Shown one piece after another: positions 44,800 through 53,656 of a stretch of 64,000 bases of DNA (its first letter is position 1; every line of letters begins with the position of its first letter). The stretch is from the NCBI GenBank assembly GCA_019634165.1, contig JAHQVT010000008.1, positions 62,001-126,000 on the forward strand, in the 5' to 3' direction. The stretch is from Rhodospirillales bacterium. Lineage in GTDB: Bacteria > Pseudomonadota > Alphaproteobacteria > Rhodospirillales > Thalassospiraceae. The notes under the pieces are model-generated. The model worked only from the letters and a program-made list of their open reading frames with translations, was not told where the DNA came from and did no database searches. The translations under genes and the position numbers were made by a program.

Positions 44800-45869
44800 A
44801 TCTTTCGCGCATTACCAAATGCTTTGGCGATTATCGTGCGGTTAATCAGGTATCCCTTGATATTGCCGATGGTGAATTTGTTGCCCTTCTCGGGCCATCA
44901 GGATGTGGCAAGACCACATTGCTACGCCTTCTGGCCGGGTTTGAAGAACCCGATAGCGGGCAAATTTCGCTGGGCGGGCAGGTGGTTGCAAACCCGCAAG
45001 ACGGGATCATGATCAGCCCCGAAGACCGTAATTTGGGGATTGTCTTTCAATCCTATGCCCTGTGGCCGCACATGTCGGTTGCGCGCAATGTCGGCTATCC
45101 GCTTGAAGTACGCGGCATTGGCCGGGCCGAACGCGACCGCCGCATTGCCGAGGCGCTCAGTATCGTTGCCCTTGAACCCTATGCCGACCGCAACCCGTCG
45201 GAACTTTCCGGCGGGCAACGTCAACGTGTGGCATTGGCGCGCTGTCTGGTGATGGAACCGCGTGCGGTGTTACTTGATGAACCATTGGCCAATCTTGATG
45301 TGCATTTGCGCGAAACCATGCAACAGGCATTTCTTGATTTCCATCGCCGTACCGGGGCGACAATGATTTACGTCACCCATGATCAATCCGAAGCCATGGC
45401 AATGGCTGATCGGATTGCCGTGATGGATAAGGGCCATATTCGCCAGATGGCTGCCCCTGAAACCTTGTACCGCGAGCCCGCCGACTTGATGGTGGCGGGG
45501 TTTGTCGGGGCCGGTGCGGTGTTGCCGGTGCGTGACATTGCGCTTCAAACCGGTGGCAAATGTTCGGTGCGGTTGGGTGATGCCCAGATTGCTGCACGGA
45601 TTTGCCCGAAACTGGCCGGTGGGCATATTAACGGGCAGGCGGGATTGTGCCTCCGCCCCGAAGATGTCTGGGTCGAAGATGCCGCGCCATTGCGGGGATT
45701 GGTTGAAGATTGCGTTTATCTTGGCGGGCGGTTCCGTTTGTCCGTCCGGGTCGATGATCATCAAACACTTCCGGTATATGCCACCCGCCGTGCCCGCATT
45801 GGCGAGCAAGTCGGACTGAAGGTTTCCGATGGATGGGTGTTTGACCGACTGCAAGGTGAGGCCGCCTGA
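44787..45869 (+). CDS. ABC transporter ATP-binding protein, FbpC/PotA type
   Basis: 360 residues. Walker A GPSGCGKTT at about 36-44, Q-loop IVFQSYALWPHMSVARN, signature LSGGQRQRVALAR, Walker B AVLLDEPLANLD, switch YVTHDQSEAMAMADRI. A C-terminal TOBE domain (about 240-360, LRPEDVWVEDAAPL and DCVYLGGRFRLSV) may regulate activity. It powers the importer made by the two preceding genes. Stop overlaps the next start as TGATG. Confidence 0.95.
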   Translation: MADINLSRITKCFGDYRAVNQVSLDIADGEFVALLGPSGCGKTTLLRLLAGFEEPDSGQISLGGQVVANPQDGIMISPEDRNLGIVFQSYALWPHMSVARNVGYPLEVRGIGRAERDRRIAEALSIVALEPYADRNPSELSGGQRQRVALARCLVMEPRAVLLDEPLANLDVHLRETMQQAFLDFHRRTGATMIYVTHDQSEAMAMADRIAVMDKGHIRQMAAPETLYREPADLMVAGFVGAGAVLPVRDIALQTGGKCSVRLGDAQIAARICPKLAGGHINGQAGLCLRPEDVWVEDAAPLRGLVEDCVYLGGRFRLSVRVDDHQTLPVYATRRARIGEQVGLKVSDGWVFDRLQGEAA

Positions 45870-46957
45870 TGTCTGCCCGCATGCGTGTTCTTTCAGGCCT
45901 TGGCGAAAAAGGCCCGGCTTGTTTACGACTTGAATTTTTTAACCGGCGCTGGCTGCTTGATTGCGGGGTGGGGCCGGAAAGCGATCAGGGGTTTGACCCG
46001 GCGTGGCTGAACAAAGTTAACGCTGTTTTCATTACCCACGATCATATCGATCATATCGGGGCGGCCGCAGAAATTGTCGCCGCCGGTCTTCCGATTTATT
46101 GCACCGAAGTCACCGCAAAATCATTGCCCAAGGGGGCAAAGGTGATCCCGCTGCCGCCCGTGGGGGAAATTCAGGTAGATGGTGTGACGGTGACAACCGG
46201 GCGCACTGGGCATTCATTTGGCGGGGTGTGGTTGCATTTCGAACTGGGCGGTGGGGTTCTGTATTCCGGTGATTTCTGTCAGGAATCTGATTATTTCCTT
46301 TATGACGCGCCGCCCGATGCGGCGACGGTTCTGCTTGATGCATCCTATGGAATGGAACAACTGACCCAACAGGTCCGCATCGATAGCCTTCTGACCACCA
46401 TGACCAAGCTTGAAGGCCAAATCCTGTTTCCTGTGCCGCCAAGTGGGCGGGCGGCTGAAATGGCGTTGTTGTTTGAACGCCATGGCCTGACCGATTGGTC
46501 GATGGATGATCGGTGCTATGGTCAGGTCAAACAGGTGCTTGATGCCCATGGTTCTGATTATGTCGATGGTGATGCAATCCGGCGTTTGCGAAACCTTAAA
46601 GACAAGGCAAAGCATTTTAACCCGAAGGCCCGGCTTTTGCTGTGCCATGCGCCGTGCGCAACTTTTGGCAAGGCGCGTGAATTGATTGATCTTTGGCGTG
46701 ATGCCGGGCGTATGGGATCAAGTGCACATGTGATTTTTACCGGCTTTATGCCGCTCGAAGCCCGGAAAATGGTTGAAAAAGGCCATGCGCATTTCAGGCG
46801 TTGGAATGTGCATCCATTGGCAAATCATGTGATTAAACTGGCCAATGATTGCCATGCGATGCAGGTGGTGCCGCTTTTTAACAGTCGACCAGAGGATTTT
46901 GGTCTTGTCGATGGGTTTGATGGGCGGTTACAGCTCGCTGATCGGTTCTATTTGTAA
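45869..46957 (+). CDS. Metallo-beta-lactamase-fold hydrolase with beta-CASP-like features
   Basis: 362 residues. Metal motif ITHDHIDHIGAA near 52-63 (HxHxDH), then TGRTGHSFGGVWL, and GVLYSGDFCQESDYF, where Asp is the fourth-motif ligand. A helical insert (about 165-290) separates the halves, and the C-terminal NVHPLANHVIKLANDC resembles the late histidine motif of beta-CASP enzymes such as RNase J. This suggests action on a phosphodiester (nucleic acid, cyclic phosphate or similar). Translationally coupled to the transporter ATPase and followed by two phosphatase genes, so it probably processes the imported compound. Substrate unknown. Confidence 0.82.
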   Translation: MSARMRVLSGLGEKGPACLRLEFFNRRWLLDCGVGPESDQGFDPAWLNKVNAVFITHDHIDHIGAAAEIVAAGLPIYCTEVTAKSLPKGAKVIPLPPVGEIQVDGVTVTTGRTGHSFGGVWLHFELGGGVLYSGDFCQESDYFLYDAPPDAATVLLDASYGMEQLTQQVRIDSLLTTMTKLEGQILFPVPPSGRAAEMALLFERHGLTDWSMDDRCYGQVKQVLDAHGSDYVDGDAIRRLRNLKDKAKHFNPKARLLLCHAPCATFGKARELIDLWRDAGRMGSSAHVIFTGFMPLEARKMVEKGHAHFRRWNVHPLANHVIKLANDCHAMQVVPLFNSRPEDFGLVDGFDGRLQLADRFYL

Positions 46958-46991
46958 TGCAGATGCTTGTTAAAAAAGGTGATGCCAGATC

Positions 46992-47582
46992 ATGATCTAT
47001 GCCGCTGAAAAGTTCGACTTTCCCAAATTGCCGTTTGTTTTCATCCGGCATGGGGAAACCGATGCCAACCGCGCAGGTATCATCGCCGGATCGAACGAAC
47101 CACCCTTGAATGAGGCAGGGCGCGCACAGGCGATAGCAATTGCGCCTTTGATGGCGACAGGCAAATGGCGCACCGTCTATGTCAGCCCACAGGACCGCGC
47201 GCGGGTAACGGCAAGTTTGGCCTTGCCCGGGTATGAGGCAAAGGTTCTTGATGGTTTGCGCGAACGCCATTGGGGTGATCTTGAAGGACGCCCAATGTCC
47301 GAGATTTGCCCGCGGTTTGAGACCCCGCCAAACGGCGAAGGGTTCGATGCCATGTGCCAAAGGGTGTCCTTTGCCATGCAACAGGCACTGGCCGAAGTCA
47401 CCGATGATTTATGTGTCATCGTCGCCCATTCCGGGGTCGCACGCTGCATCCAGTATATGACCGGGTTTGAGGCCGATGGACCGCGCGTACCCAACGCAAC
47501 CCCGATGCTGTTCCGTCCAACGGCAATGGCCTGGGAATATGAAAATTTGACCGAAACATTGATCAAGGAGATTTCCGCGTGA
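46992..47582 (+). CDS. Histidine phosphatase family protein (phosphoglycerate mutase-like)
   Basis: 196 residues. The catalytic motif is FIRHGETDANRAGIIAG (RHGET, near 19-23), with the second Arg in SPQDRARVTASL, the Glu in LRERHWGDLEG and the second His in VIVAHSGVARCI. It removes phosphate from a small molecule via a phosphohistidine. The context (same strand, 34 bases after the hydrolase gene, overlapping the next gene) ties it to the importer operon. Confidence 0.92.
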   Translation: MIYAAEKFDFPKLPFVFIRHGETDANRAGIIAGSNEPPLNEAGRAQAIAIAPLMATGKWRTVYVSPQDRARVTASLALPGYEAKVLDGLRERHWGDLEGRPMSEICPRFETPPNGEGFDAMCQRVSFAMQQALAEVTDDLCVIVAHSGVARCIQYMTGFEADGPRVPNATPMLFRPTAMAWEYENLTETLIKEISA

Positions 47583-48061
47583 ACCAGCCCAAAGCCGATG
47601 CGCAAACCACCAACCGTGACGCGGTGGTATTTGATATGGATGGAACACTTGCGCATTTCGACGCCGATGCTTTGGGGCATCTGGTTCATGGTGTGGAAAA
47701 ACAATGGGATGCGTTTTTTGACGCAATGGATCTGGCCAAGCCGATCGAAAATATCGAACGGCTTCTGCGTATCCTGCACGCATCAGGCCATGCGATTGTA
47801 ATTTGTTCTGGCCGTCCTGCCGGTTGGCAACATCGCTCCGAAGCATGGCTTCGTGCACACAACATCCCCTTTGATGGCATGTATCTACGCCCCGAAGATG
47901 CCGATCATCGCACCGACGAAGAAGTCAAAGAAGACCTTTTGGCGCAAATCATATCAGACGGGTTTAACCCGTGGCTGGTGGTTGATGACCGCAGACGGGT
48001 TGTCGATAAGTGGCGCGATATGGGACTGACCTGTTTGCAATGCGCGCCCGGTGATTTTTAG
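47579..48061 (+). CDS. HAD phosphatase, polynucleotide-kinase-phosphatase-like
   Basis: 160 residues from GTG 47579, overlapping the previous stop (GTGA). HAD motif I VVFDMDGTLAHFD near 15-27, motif II Ser in VICSGRPAGWQ, and motif IV WLVVDDRRRVVDKWRDMGL. The SGRP step and LRPEDADHRTDEEVKEDLL segment are like the phosphatase domain of T4 polynucleotide kinase, which removes 3'-phosphates from nucleic acids. Free-standing forms act on small phosphoesters too. It is the last gene of the importer-phosphatase operon, followed by a strong hairpin terminator. Confidence 0.85.
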   Translation: MNQPKADAQTTNRDAVVFDMDGTLAHFDADALGHLVHGVEKQWDAFFDAMDLAKPIENIERLLRILHASGHAIVICSGRPAGWQHRSEAWLRAHNIPFDGMYLRPEDADHRTDEEVKEDLLAQIISDGFNPWLVVDDRRRVVDKWRDMGLTCLQCAPGDF

Positions 48062-48101
48062 GCGTGATTTTAAATCCTCATACAAATAAAAACACGCACA
48101 A

Positions 48102-48138
48102 AAAAGACCGGCCATGAAATCTCATGCGCCGGTCTTTT
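48102..48138. terminator. Bidirectional terminator between the importer operon and msrB
   Basis: AAAAGACCGGC / GCCGGTCTTTT, with A-run on the left and T-run on the right, between convergent genes. Confidence 0.88.
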
Positions 48139-48170
48139 GATTGTTCAATGAAAGTGAATAATAACGGGTG

Positions 48171-48611
48171 TTATTCAAAAAATTTTATATATTCACCATA
48201 TCCTTCGGCCTCAAGATCCGTGACCGGGATAAAGCGAAGCGATGCGGAATTGATGCAGTATCGAAGACCGCCGCGATCCTGCGGACCATCGGGAAAAACA
48301 TGGCCCAAATGGCTATCGCCATGTTTGGATCGGACTTCGATCCGGCGCATACCATGCGTGTTATCTTCTTTGGCGATGATATGCTCGCTATCGACTGGTT
48401 TTACAAAACTTGGCCAGCCACAGCCGGAATCAAACTTGTCATGGGATGTAAAAAGCGGCTCGCCAGAAACGATATCGACGTAAAGCCCGTCTTCCTTATG
48501 GTCCCAGAAATCATTGCGAAACGGCGGTTCTGTGCCACTTTCCTGTGTGACGTGATGCTGTTCAGGCGACAGGTTCTTAATGGCGTCGGGGTCTTTGCGA
48601 TATTGGGTCAT
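48171..48611 (-). CDS. msrB: Peptide-methionine (R)-S-oxide reductase
   Basis: 146 residues from ATG 48611, which gives the usual MsrB length; the frame runs upstream without homology. Core: [41 protein letters not shown] and the catalytic Cys in [11 protein letters not shown]. The two CxxC zinc pairs of many MsrB proteins are absent, so it is the zinc-free form. It reduces methionine-R-sulfoxide in proteins, using thioredoxin. No msrA is adjacent. Confidence 0.96.
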   Translation of the reverse strand: MTQYRKDPDAIKNLSPEQHHVTQESGTEPPFRNDFWDHKEDGLYVDIVSGEPLFTSHDKFDSGCGWPSFVKPVDSEHIIAKEDNTHGMRRIEVRSKHGDSHLGHVFPDGPQDRGGLRYCINSASLRFIPVTDLEAEGYGEYIKFFE

Positions 48612-48720
48612 TCGGATCACTTCACATCTTAACTCAACGTGGGTGTAAAATTCTTCGACCCCAAAGATGGTCGGATTGCGCCAGATGTCCAGTATCTTCA
48701 CATCAAAGTTATGTGTGTCG

Positions 48721-49197
48721 TTACCCCTGACACCAAGGTGCCCGCTTTGTTTTGCCGTCATAGGCACGGGCAAGGCCATTATTTATCAAGTCCAGATCAA
48801 GCGGGGTGCCATCAATGCGAACAGATGCAACGACACGTCCGCCATAGCGGCCCCATTCGGGTTCGCAAAACTCAACCGCTTTGGCTGTTTTTAGGCGCAT
48901 TCGGGCATAGTCACGGGCCTGCTGGGCCAGTTGCTTTTCACTTTCGCATTTACCGCGAATTTCAGGTGTATCGACCCCACGCACCCGAACCGACATATTG
49001 GCGATTTCGCCGGGAAGACCGGGGATGGCGACATAGATCGTGTCACCGTCATAGGCAAATTCCCCCTTATATTCCCGCAACGGCCAGCCATAGCAGGCAG
49101 CATAGGATGGCAGGGCGGCAAACATCGCTGCTGTTGTTGCGACACAAATGATGGTCTGACGGGTGATTTTTGATGCAAGGCGGGGAAGTTTGGTCAT
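48721..49197 (-). CDS. Secreted staphylococcal nuclease-like protein
   Basis: 158 residues. A signal peptide ([20 protein letters not shown]) is followed by a short SNase domain: [25 protein letters not shown] (catalytic Arg and Glu in the RVRGVDTPE step), [32 protein letters not shown] (second Arg), and [10 protein letters not shown]. All three catalytic residues of the family can be placed. It should degrade DNA or RNA outside the cytoplasm, calcium-dependent in known members. It lies 11 bases after the ATPase gene, so the two probably share a transcript. Confidence 0.88.
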   Translation of the reverse strand: MTKLPRLASKITRQTIICVATTAAMFAALPSYAACYGWPLREYKGEFAYDGDTIYVAIPGLPGEIANMSVRVRGVDTPEIRGKCESEKQLAQQARDYARMRLKTAKAVEFCEPEWGRYGGRVVASVRIDGTPLDLDLINNGLARAYDGKTKRAPWCQG

Positions 49198-49208
49198 GGG
49201 GAATGCAC

Positions 49209-49763
49209 TTAAAGTTTGACGCGTGAAAGGACTTGGGCAGCGCGCTGTTCGACCGGACCTTTGCGAATTTCGACCAGTTCATGGCCGCATTCGATATAGG
49301 CCCGACAGATTTGCACGTAACTTCTGACGCTTTGGGCGAAGTTTTGTGTTCGGATTTCGTCCGTTCGATAAATTTCGGACCAAGGTGGGAGAACAAAGAC
49401 AACCTTGCGATAAAGATACGTTTTGATCGCGCGGATCAGTCCCGGTTCGTCAGAAAGCTTGGCCAAGCGCCGATGAGCAAGAATATCGGGAAGTGCCCCA
49501 TCACAGAAAACCGTGCGCGGATGGCATTCCATGGCGTCTTGCCATGCGCGAATGGACCGGCGGAGCATCAGCCCAGAATAGGCGTCATCATCTTGATTGG
49601 GTACAGCATTGCCGCCGCGTTCGCGCTGCTGAGTAATCAGCGGGCGGGCAATATCAGGACCGGTGTCAAAGCCGCGTTCATGAAGATGATTGATCAAGGT
49701 GGATTTGCCAGAACCGGGGCCGCCGGTGATGACAACGAGATTGGATGTGTAAGGCGTTTGCAT
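49209..49763 (-). CDS. AAA family P-loop ATPase/kinase-like protein
   Basis: 184 residues. Walker A GGPGSGKST at 14-22, then DIARPLITQQRERGGNAVPN, Walker B-like RTVFCDGALPDILAH, and KVVFVLPPWSEIYRTDEIRT. This is the AAA_28 type (PF13521) found in NadR-like and Ttd14-like proteins, perhaps a small-molecule kinase. Function not established. It precedes the nuclease gene with an 11-base gap. Confidence 0.85.
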   Translation of the reverse strand: MQTPYTSNLVVITGGPGSGKSTLINHLHERGFDTGPDIARPLITQQRERGGNAVPNQDDDAYSGLMLRRSIRAWQDAMECHPRTVFCDGALPDILAHRRLAKLSDEPGLIRAIKTYLYRKVVFVLPPWSEIYRTDEIRTQNFAQSVRSYVQICRAYIECGHELVEIRKGPVEQRAAQVLSRVKL

Positions 49764-50007
49764 TCATGTTTCCTACGCAATGCGCCGATTTGATCAGCCT
49801 TTGCTACAAGCGGGGGACGACAAGCGAGGAGGAGTGGGGTGGCAAGGGAATGGGTGGCAAGAGGATGGCGTTTTTAAGGCTGGTTTCAGGCATACACACG
49901 GGGGGGCGTAAGGACGCGCCTTTTAGCGTCTTGGCAGGGCTTGTCAACGCCAAAGGATCAAGTGTTAAGTCAGGGTTGAGGGAGGTTCTTAGACAGTTGC
50001 GCAGCCC

Positions 50008-51054
50008 TTACGAGCAGCCTTCAACAAGGGTGATGGCATCGCTTCCGGCGTGGATGGCAGTGACGATACCTTCTTCATTGATTTCAAACCGGATGCCGCG
50101 TGTTTTTTGCTCATCCCGCCACCACGTCACATAGCGGCCATTTGCCCCAAGATATTCGTGTTCTTCTTCGATCAGGGTTTGGCCATCAAAGGCGGCGTAA
50201 ACGTCTTCTTTTGTCGCACCGATGGAAATGCCATTGGTGGTTTTGACAAGGCTTGTGGCGACATCATATTCGTCTGCATAAATCGAGATACGGGCAAGTA
50301 CGTCATCAAGCAGCAAATAGCCAAGTCCAGACGGGTCAAGATCGCGCTGTAAAAACGCACAATTTTCGTCATCACCGGCAATGAACTGATCAAGCTTAGG
50401 CCCAAGCAATTTGAGCAGTTTTGCCTCGCCTAAGCCAATTTCTGCTGGGCCGTAACCCTGTTCAGACAATGTCGCAAGGCGCGTTGCAATTGCATCGGTG
50501 ATGGTAAGGGTGATGATTGCTGTTTGGCCATCCAAACGAATGGGGCCGGGGATCACGGTTTGATGTAAATGAACTTGTGTCCATGGGCTGCCCGTTACCC
50601 AATCTTTGGGAAACATCAGATTTGCGGTTGGCTCCAGACAAAGCTGATTGCTTTTCCCAAGAAGGGTTTTGTGACGTGCGCGAACATCAATCGGAATATC
50701 CATACAGATCGTTTGCGGTAGATCTGCCATCCAACTGACAGAAACGCCCGGATCATCGCAATTTTGAGTGTTTGGGCGAACTGCACACAGCGATGGCACG
50801 GTGTTGTCCATGACGTAATCAAGGCGCATGGGACCAATGCCGGCTGCTGAAATCAGCGTATCGACTTGGCTTTCATTCGGATCGAGCCAGTGAAACCTTG
50901 TCGCATCCCACGCAGTTGTATCGCGCAGATCAAACAGCGCGAAAGCAGGGCCGTCTTGCGGCGTTTCGTCAGGTTCGGTTGCCTGTGCGCCCATCGCGAT
51001 CAGCGGGACGCAAAATGTCAGCAAGGAACCAAAATATCGGGAAATGCGGGGCAT
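50008..51054 (-). CDS. Periplasmic protein of unknown function
   Basis: 348 residues. The signal peptide is YFGSLLTFCVPLIAMGAQA, likely cleaved near residue 25. The body has Cys residues that could pair (SLCAVRPNTQNCDD, ENCAFLQRD, and a C-terminal EGCS). The later part (about 280-340) resembles repeats of periplasmic lipoproteins: GISIGATKEDVYAAFDGQTL, then YVTWWRDEQKTRGIRFEINE and IVTAIHAGSDAI, a pattern in which a protein measures change (DVYAAFG-type). I do not recognise the family. It stands between the ATPase gene and the LysR gene on the same strand, with 244-base and 115-base gaps. Confidence 0.7.
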   Translation of the reverse strand: MPRISRYFGSLLTFCVPLIAMGAQATEPDETPQDGPAFALFDLRDTTAWDATRFHWLDPNESQVDTLISAAGIGPMRLDYVMDNTVPSLCAVRPNTQNCDDPGVSVSWMADLPQTICMDIPIDVRARHKTLLGKSNQLCLEPTANLMFPKDWVTGSPWTQVHLHQTVIPGPIRLDGQTAIITLTITDAIATRLATLSEQGYGPAEIGLGEAKLLKLLGPKLDQFIAGDDENCAFLQRDLDPSGLGYLLLDDVLARISIYADEYDVATSLVKTTNGISIGATKEDVYAAFDGQTLIEEEHEYLGANGRYVTWWRDEQKTRGIRFEINEEGIVTAIHAGSDAITLVEGCS

Positions 51055-51168
51055 GTTTTCTTCTCAACCAGAACATGTCTTTGTTGTATGGCAGTAGTTT
51101 ACGCGAGTTTTCCCGTAACGCACAGATATAAACCAAATGGGGCGATCAAACTGTTTGGGGAAGTGGCG

Positions 51169-52155
51169 CTAAAGCGTGGGCTTTTCGATCCGTGCCAAAA
51201 CGTGATCGGAGACAAGCTGTGCGGATGGCGACAACCGATGTCCACGCGCAGTGATCAGGCTATAGGGTTTGATTTCGATGGTGCCTTCAAACGGCAATTC
51301 TGTGATCAGTCCGCCACTTGCCAGAAGGCTTGTGACTTCCTCGGCCATGGGGGCAATCGCATCCGTATCGGCCAATGTCGCAAGTGTGACCAAAAGGGAT
51401 GCCGAGTTCAGGCTGGAATGGGGCAGGGGGAGATGGCGTGAAATAAACGCATCTTCAATCGTGCGCCGCATCAAGTTGCCCGGCGGGGGCAAAATCCATT
51501 CAAATTTGGCAAGGCGGGCAAGCGTGATCGGTTTGTTGCCTTCTAAAAGCGGATGGCCGCTTCGCACCATAAGGCGGATTTTCTCGCTTCGGATTTCGCG
51601 GATGTTAAATTGCCGCGGGTCCATGTCTTCGGGCACACGACCAATGACAAAATCATGATCGCCCGCCAGCAAATCCTTGATCAAAAGGTGCGATGGCCCC
51701 ACCCCGACATGTGCTTCAAGCAACGAATTGACGGACTGCACACTGCGGATGGCGGGCACGACAAGATCAACGGCCGCAGCCGTTACCGCGCCAACAAAAA
51801 CCGTGCCGCCACCATGTTTGATGTCTTCGATCTCGCGTTCGGCTTCGCGGATTTCAATCAGCATGCTACGTGCGCGCCTTGCCAAGGCGCGTCCGGCATT
51901 GGTCATTTCAATCCCGCGCGGGCTTCTTGCACACAGTCTGGCTTCAAGAATGCCTTCCATTTCGGACAACAGCCGGGATGCTGCGGGCTGCGATGTTTTG
52001 AGCATTTCGGCAGCAAGGCTGATTTGCCCGGTTTCTTCCATCGCAACAATCATGCGCAGGTGACTTAATTTCAAGCCGCGCTGAAACAGGTTGCCGGATC
52101 GAAAAAGAAGTGATTTGGCCGAACTAAGCGGCTGGCTGTTTCGAATTGCGGTCAT
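51169..52155 (-). CDS. gbpR: LysR-type regulator of the sugar-uptake operon (GbpR-like)
   Basis: 328 residues with about 28 extra residues before the helix-turn-helix (LKLSHLRMIVAMEETGQISL, AAEMLKTSQPAASRLLSEME). GGGAGGAC before the ATG supports this start. The effector domain follows (about 120-320). GbpR of Agrobacterium and Azospirillum has the same long start and controls chvE/sbpA in response to sugars; here the gene is divergent from a chvE-gguA-gguB homologous operon, which supports the name. A perfect palindrome (52186-52201) lies between them. Confidence 0.85.
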   Translation of the reverse strand: MTAIRNSQPLSSAKSLLFRSGNLFQRGLKLSHLRMIVAMEETGQISLAAEMLKTSQPAASRLLSEMEGILEARLCARSPRGIEMTNAGRALARRARSMLIEIREAEREIEDIKHGGGTVFVGAVTAAAVDLVVPAIRSVQSVNSLLEAHVGVGPSHLLIKDLLAGDHDFVIGRVPEDMDPRQFNIREIRSEKIRLMVRSGHPLLEGNKPITLARLAKFEWILPPPGNLMRRTIEDAFISRHLPLPHSSLNSASLLVTLATLADTDAIAPMAEEVTSLLASGGLITELPFEGTIEIKPYSLITARGHRLSPSAQLVSDHVLARIEKPTL

Positions 52156-52185
52156 TGAATGTCCTCCCTTGGCAGAGAGTTTATT

Positions 52186-52201
52186 ATATCAATTTTGATA
52201 T
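52186..52201. promoter_or_regulatory. 16-bp palindrome, probable GbpR operator
   Basis: ATATCAA-TT-TTGATAT, perfectly symmetric, 31 bases before the gbpR start in the divergent region with chvE. A related half TATCAATTG occurs near 52282, closer to chvE. Confidence 0.6.
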
Positions 52202-52384
52202 GCAAGTTTCGAAATTGCTTATTTGATTGTTATGTAGTGCATCTGAATAATGGCGGCGTGTCCTTTGGGAAATGGGATACTTTATCAATTGAAAACAAAG
52301 ACACGACATATACGGGCTAAAATGCCTGATAAAGTCGGGCAATAAAAAATGGCTAATATGCCGTGTCTTTTAGGGAGGATAGCT

Positions 52385-53464
52385 ATGAAACGTCTCGGTG
52401 CCGTAATGGCAGGGGTCGCCTTTGGCGCGGCCGCAATGATGAGCCCAATGCTTTCGGGTGGCTATGCACATGCGGCTGACAAAGGGTATGTCGGTATCGC
52501 AATGCCGACCAAATCTTCGGCACGTTGGATTTCCGACGGCAATTCCATGGTCGAGCAGTTCGAAGCCGCCGGATATAAAACCGATCTTCAATATGCAGAA
52601 GACGACATTCCGAACCAGCTTTCCCAGATCGAAAACATGATCGTTAAAGGCGTTGATGTTCTGGTGATCGCTGCAATCGACGGAACCACCCTTTCGAATG
52701 CGCTGGCAAATGCCCAGGCTGCTGGCATCAAGGTCTTTGCTTATGACCGCCTGATCGTTGAAAGCCCGGATGTCGATTACTATTCCACCTTTGATAACTT
52801 CAAAGTCGGCGTTCAACAGGCAACCTCGTTGGTTGATGGTTTGCTTGCCGCAGGTGAGCCGCCTTTCAATGTTGAGCTGTTCGGTGGATCGCCGGATGAT
52901 AACAATGCATATTTCTTCTATAACGGTGCAATGTCGATCCTGCAGCCGCTGATCGATGGCGGTGACGTTGTGGTCAAATCCGGCCAGATGGGCATGGATA
53001 AAGTTGGTACCCTTCGTTGGGACGGTGCGGTTGCACAGGCCCGCATGGATAACCTCCTGTCGGCTTATTACACGGATGAAAAAGTCGACGGTGTTTTGTC
53101 GCCTTATGATGGCTTGTCGATTGGTATCTTGTCGTCGCTTAAGGGCGTTGGCTATGGTTCTGGCGATATGAAAATGCCGGTTGTTTCCGGTCAGGATGCT
53201 GAATTGCAGTCGATCAAATCGATCCTTGCTGGCGAACAGTATTCCACGATTTTCAAAGATACCCGTGAACTTGCACGTGTCACCGTTTCGATGGTTGATG
53301 ATGTTCTTGCCGGTCGCGAACCGACCATCAATGACACCAAAACCTATGACAACGGTGTGAAGGTCGTTCCTTCTTATCTGCTTGAGCCGGTCATGGTTGA
53401 TAAATCCAACTGGGAAGAAATCATTCTTGGTTCTGGCTACTACACCAAAGACGAAGTGCAGTAA
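52385..53464 (+). CDS. chvE: Periplasmic multiple-sugar binding protein
   Basis: 359 residues from ATG 52385 with GGGAGGAT just upstream. Signal peptide ends near YAHAADKG. Type I binding fold of the ChvE/XylF class: [109 protein letters not shown]. ChvE binds arabinose, galactose, glucose, xylose and related sugars. First gene of the transporter operon; a long hairpin follows and may favour higher yield of this subunit. Confidence 0.95.
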   Translation: MKRLGAVMAGVAFGAAAMMSPMLSGGYAHAADKGYVGIAMPTKSSARWISDGNSMVEQFEAAGYKTDLQYAEDDIPNQLSQIENMIVKGVDVLVIAAIDGTTLSNALANAQAAGIKVFAYDRLIVESPDVDYYSTFDNFKVGVQQATSLVDGLLAAGEPPFNVELFGGSPDDNNAYFFYNGAMSILQPLIDGGDVVVKSGQMGMDKVGTLRWDGAVAQARMDNLLSAYYTDEKVDGVLSPYDGLSIGILSSLKGVGYGSGDMKMPVVSGQDAELQSIKSILAGEQYSTIFKDTRELARVTVSMVDDVLAGREPTINDTKTYDNGVKVVPSYLLEPVMVDKSNWEEIILGSGYYTKDEVQ

Positions 53465-53480
53465 GTCAAAGCTTTAGCAA

Positions 53481-53524
53481 TGGAACCCGGAAGGTGTGTC
53501 AGTTGGCACACAAGCCGGGTTCCA
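53481..53524 (+). other. Intercistronic hairpin between chvE and gguA
   Basis: TGGAACCCGG / CCGGGTTCCA with a nested GTGTG / CACAC. No T-run. It follows the binding-protein gene directly, a position where hairpins protect upstream mRNA from decay and raise binding protein over membrane parts. Confidence 0.65.
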
Positions 53525-53656
53525 TCGCCATAATTGCTGTCTGATATGGGCCTAACCTGCCAAAAGCAGGGCATAAACCCGACGGGTTTTCCCCAAGACA
53601 ACAAAGACCAAGTGGATAAAGACGCCGTCACCCCCCGACGGCAGTGGGAGGACCGG

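Noticed and set aside
45270-45854. Open frame of about 194 codons on the minus strand
   Set aside because: Antisense to the ABC ATPase gene, whose motifs are intact.
42086-45869. Straight call as a ferric iron (FbpABC) importer
   Set aside because: The adjacent Tyr pair expected near residue 200 for iron is not visible, and the coupled genes are a hydrolase and phosphatases; family-level call kept instead.
47579-49763. HAD/PNKP-like protein, nuclease and AAA ATPase considered as one defence or toxin system
   Set aside because: A strong terminator and msrB separate them, they are on opposite strands, and the nuclease has a signal peptide for export.
49745-50134. Plus-strand frame covering the gap between the ATPase and the periplasmic protein genes
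   Set aside because: It overlaps both neighbours antisense, has no ribosome site, and its composition is unlike the other genes; the 244-base gap shows nothing else convincing.
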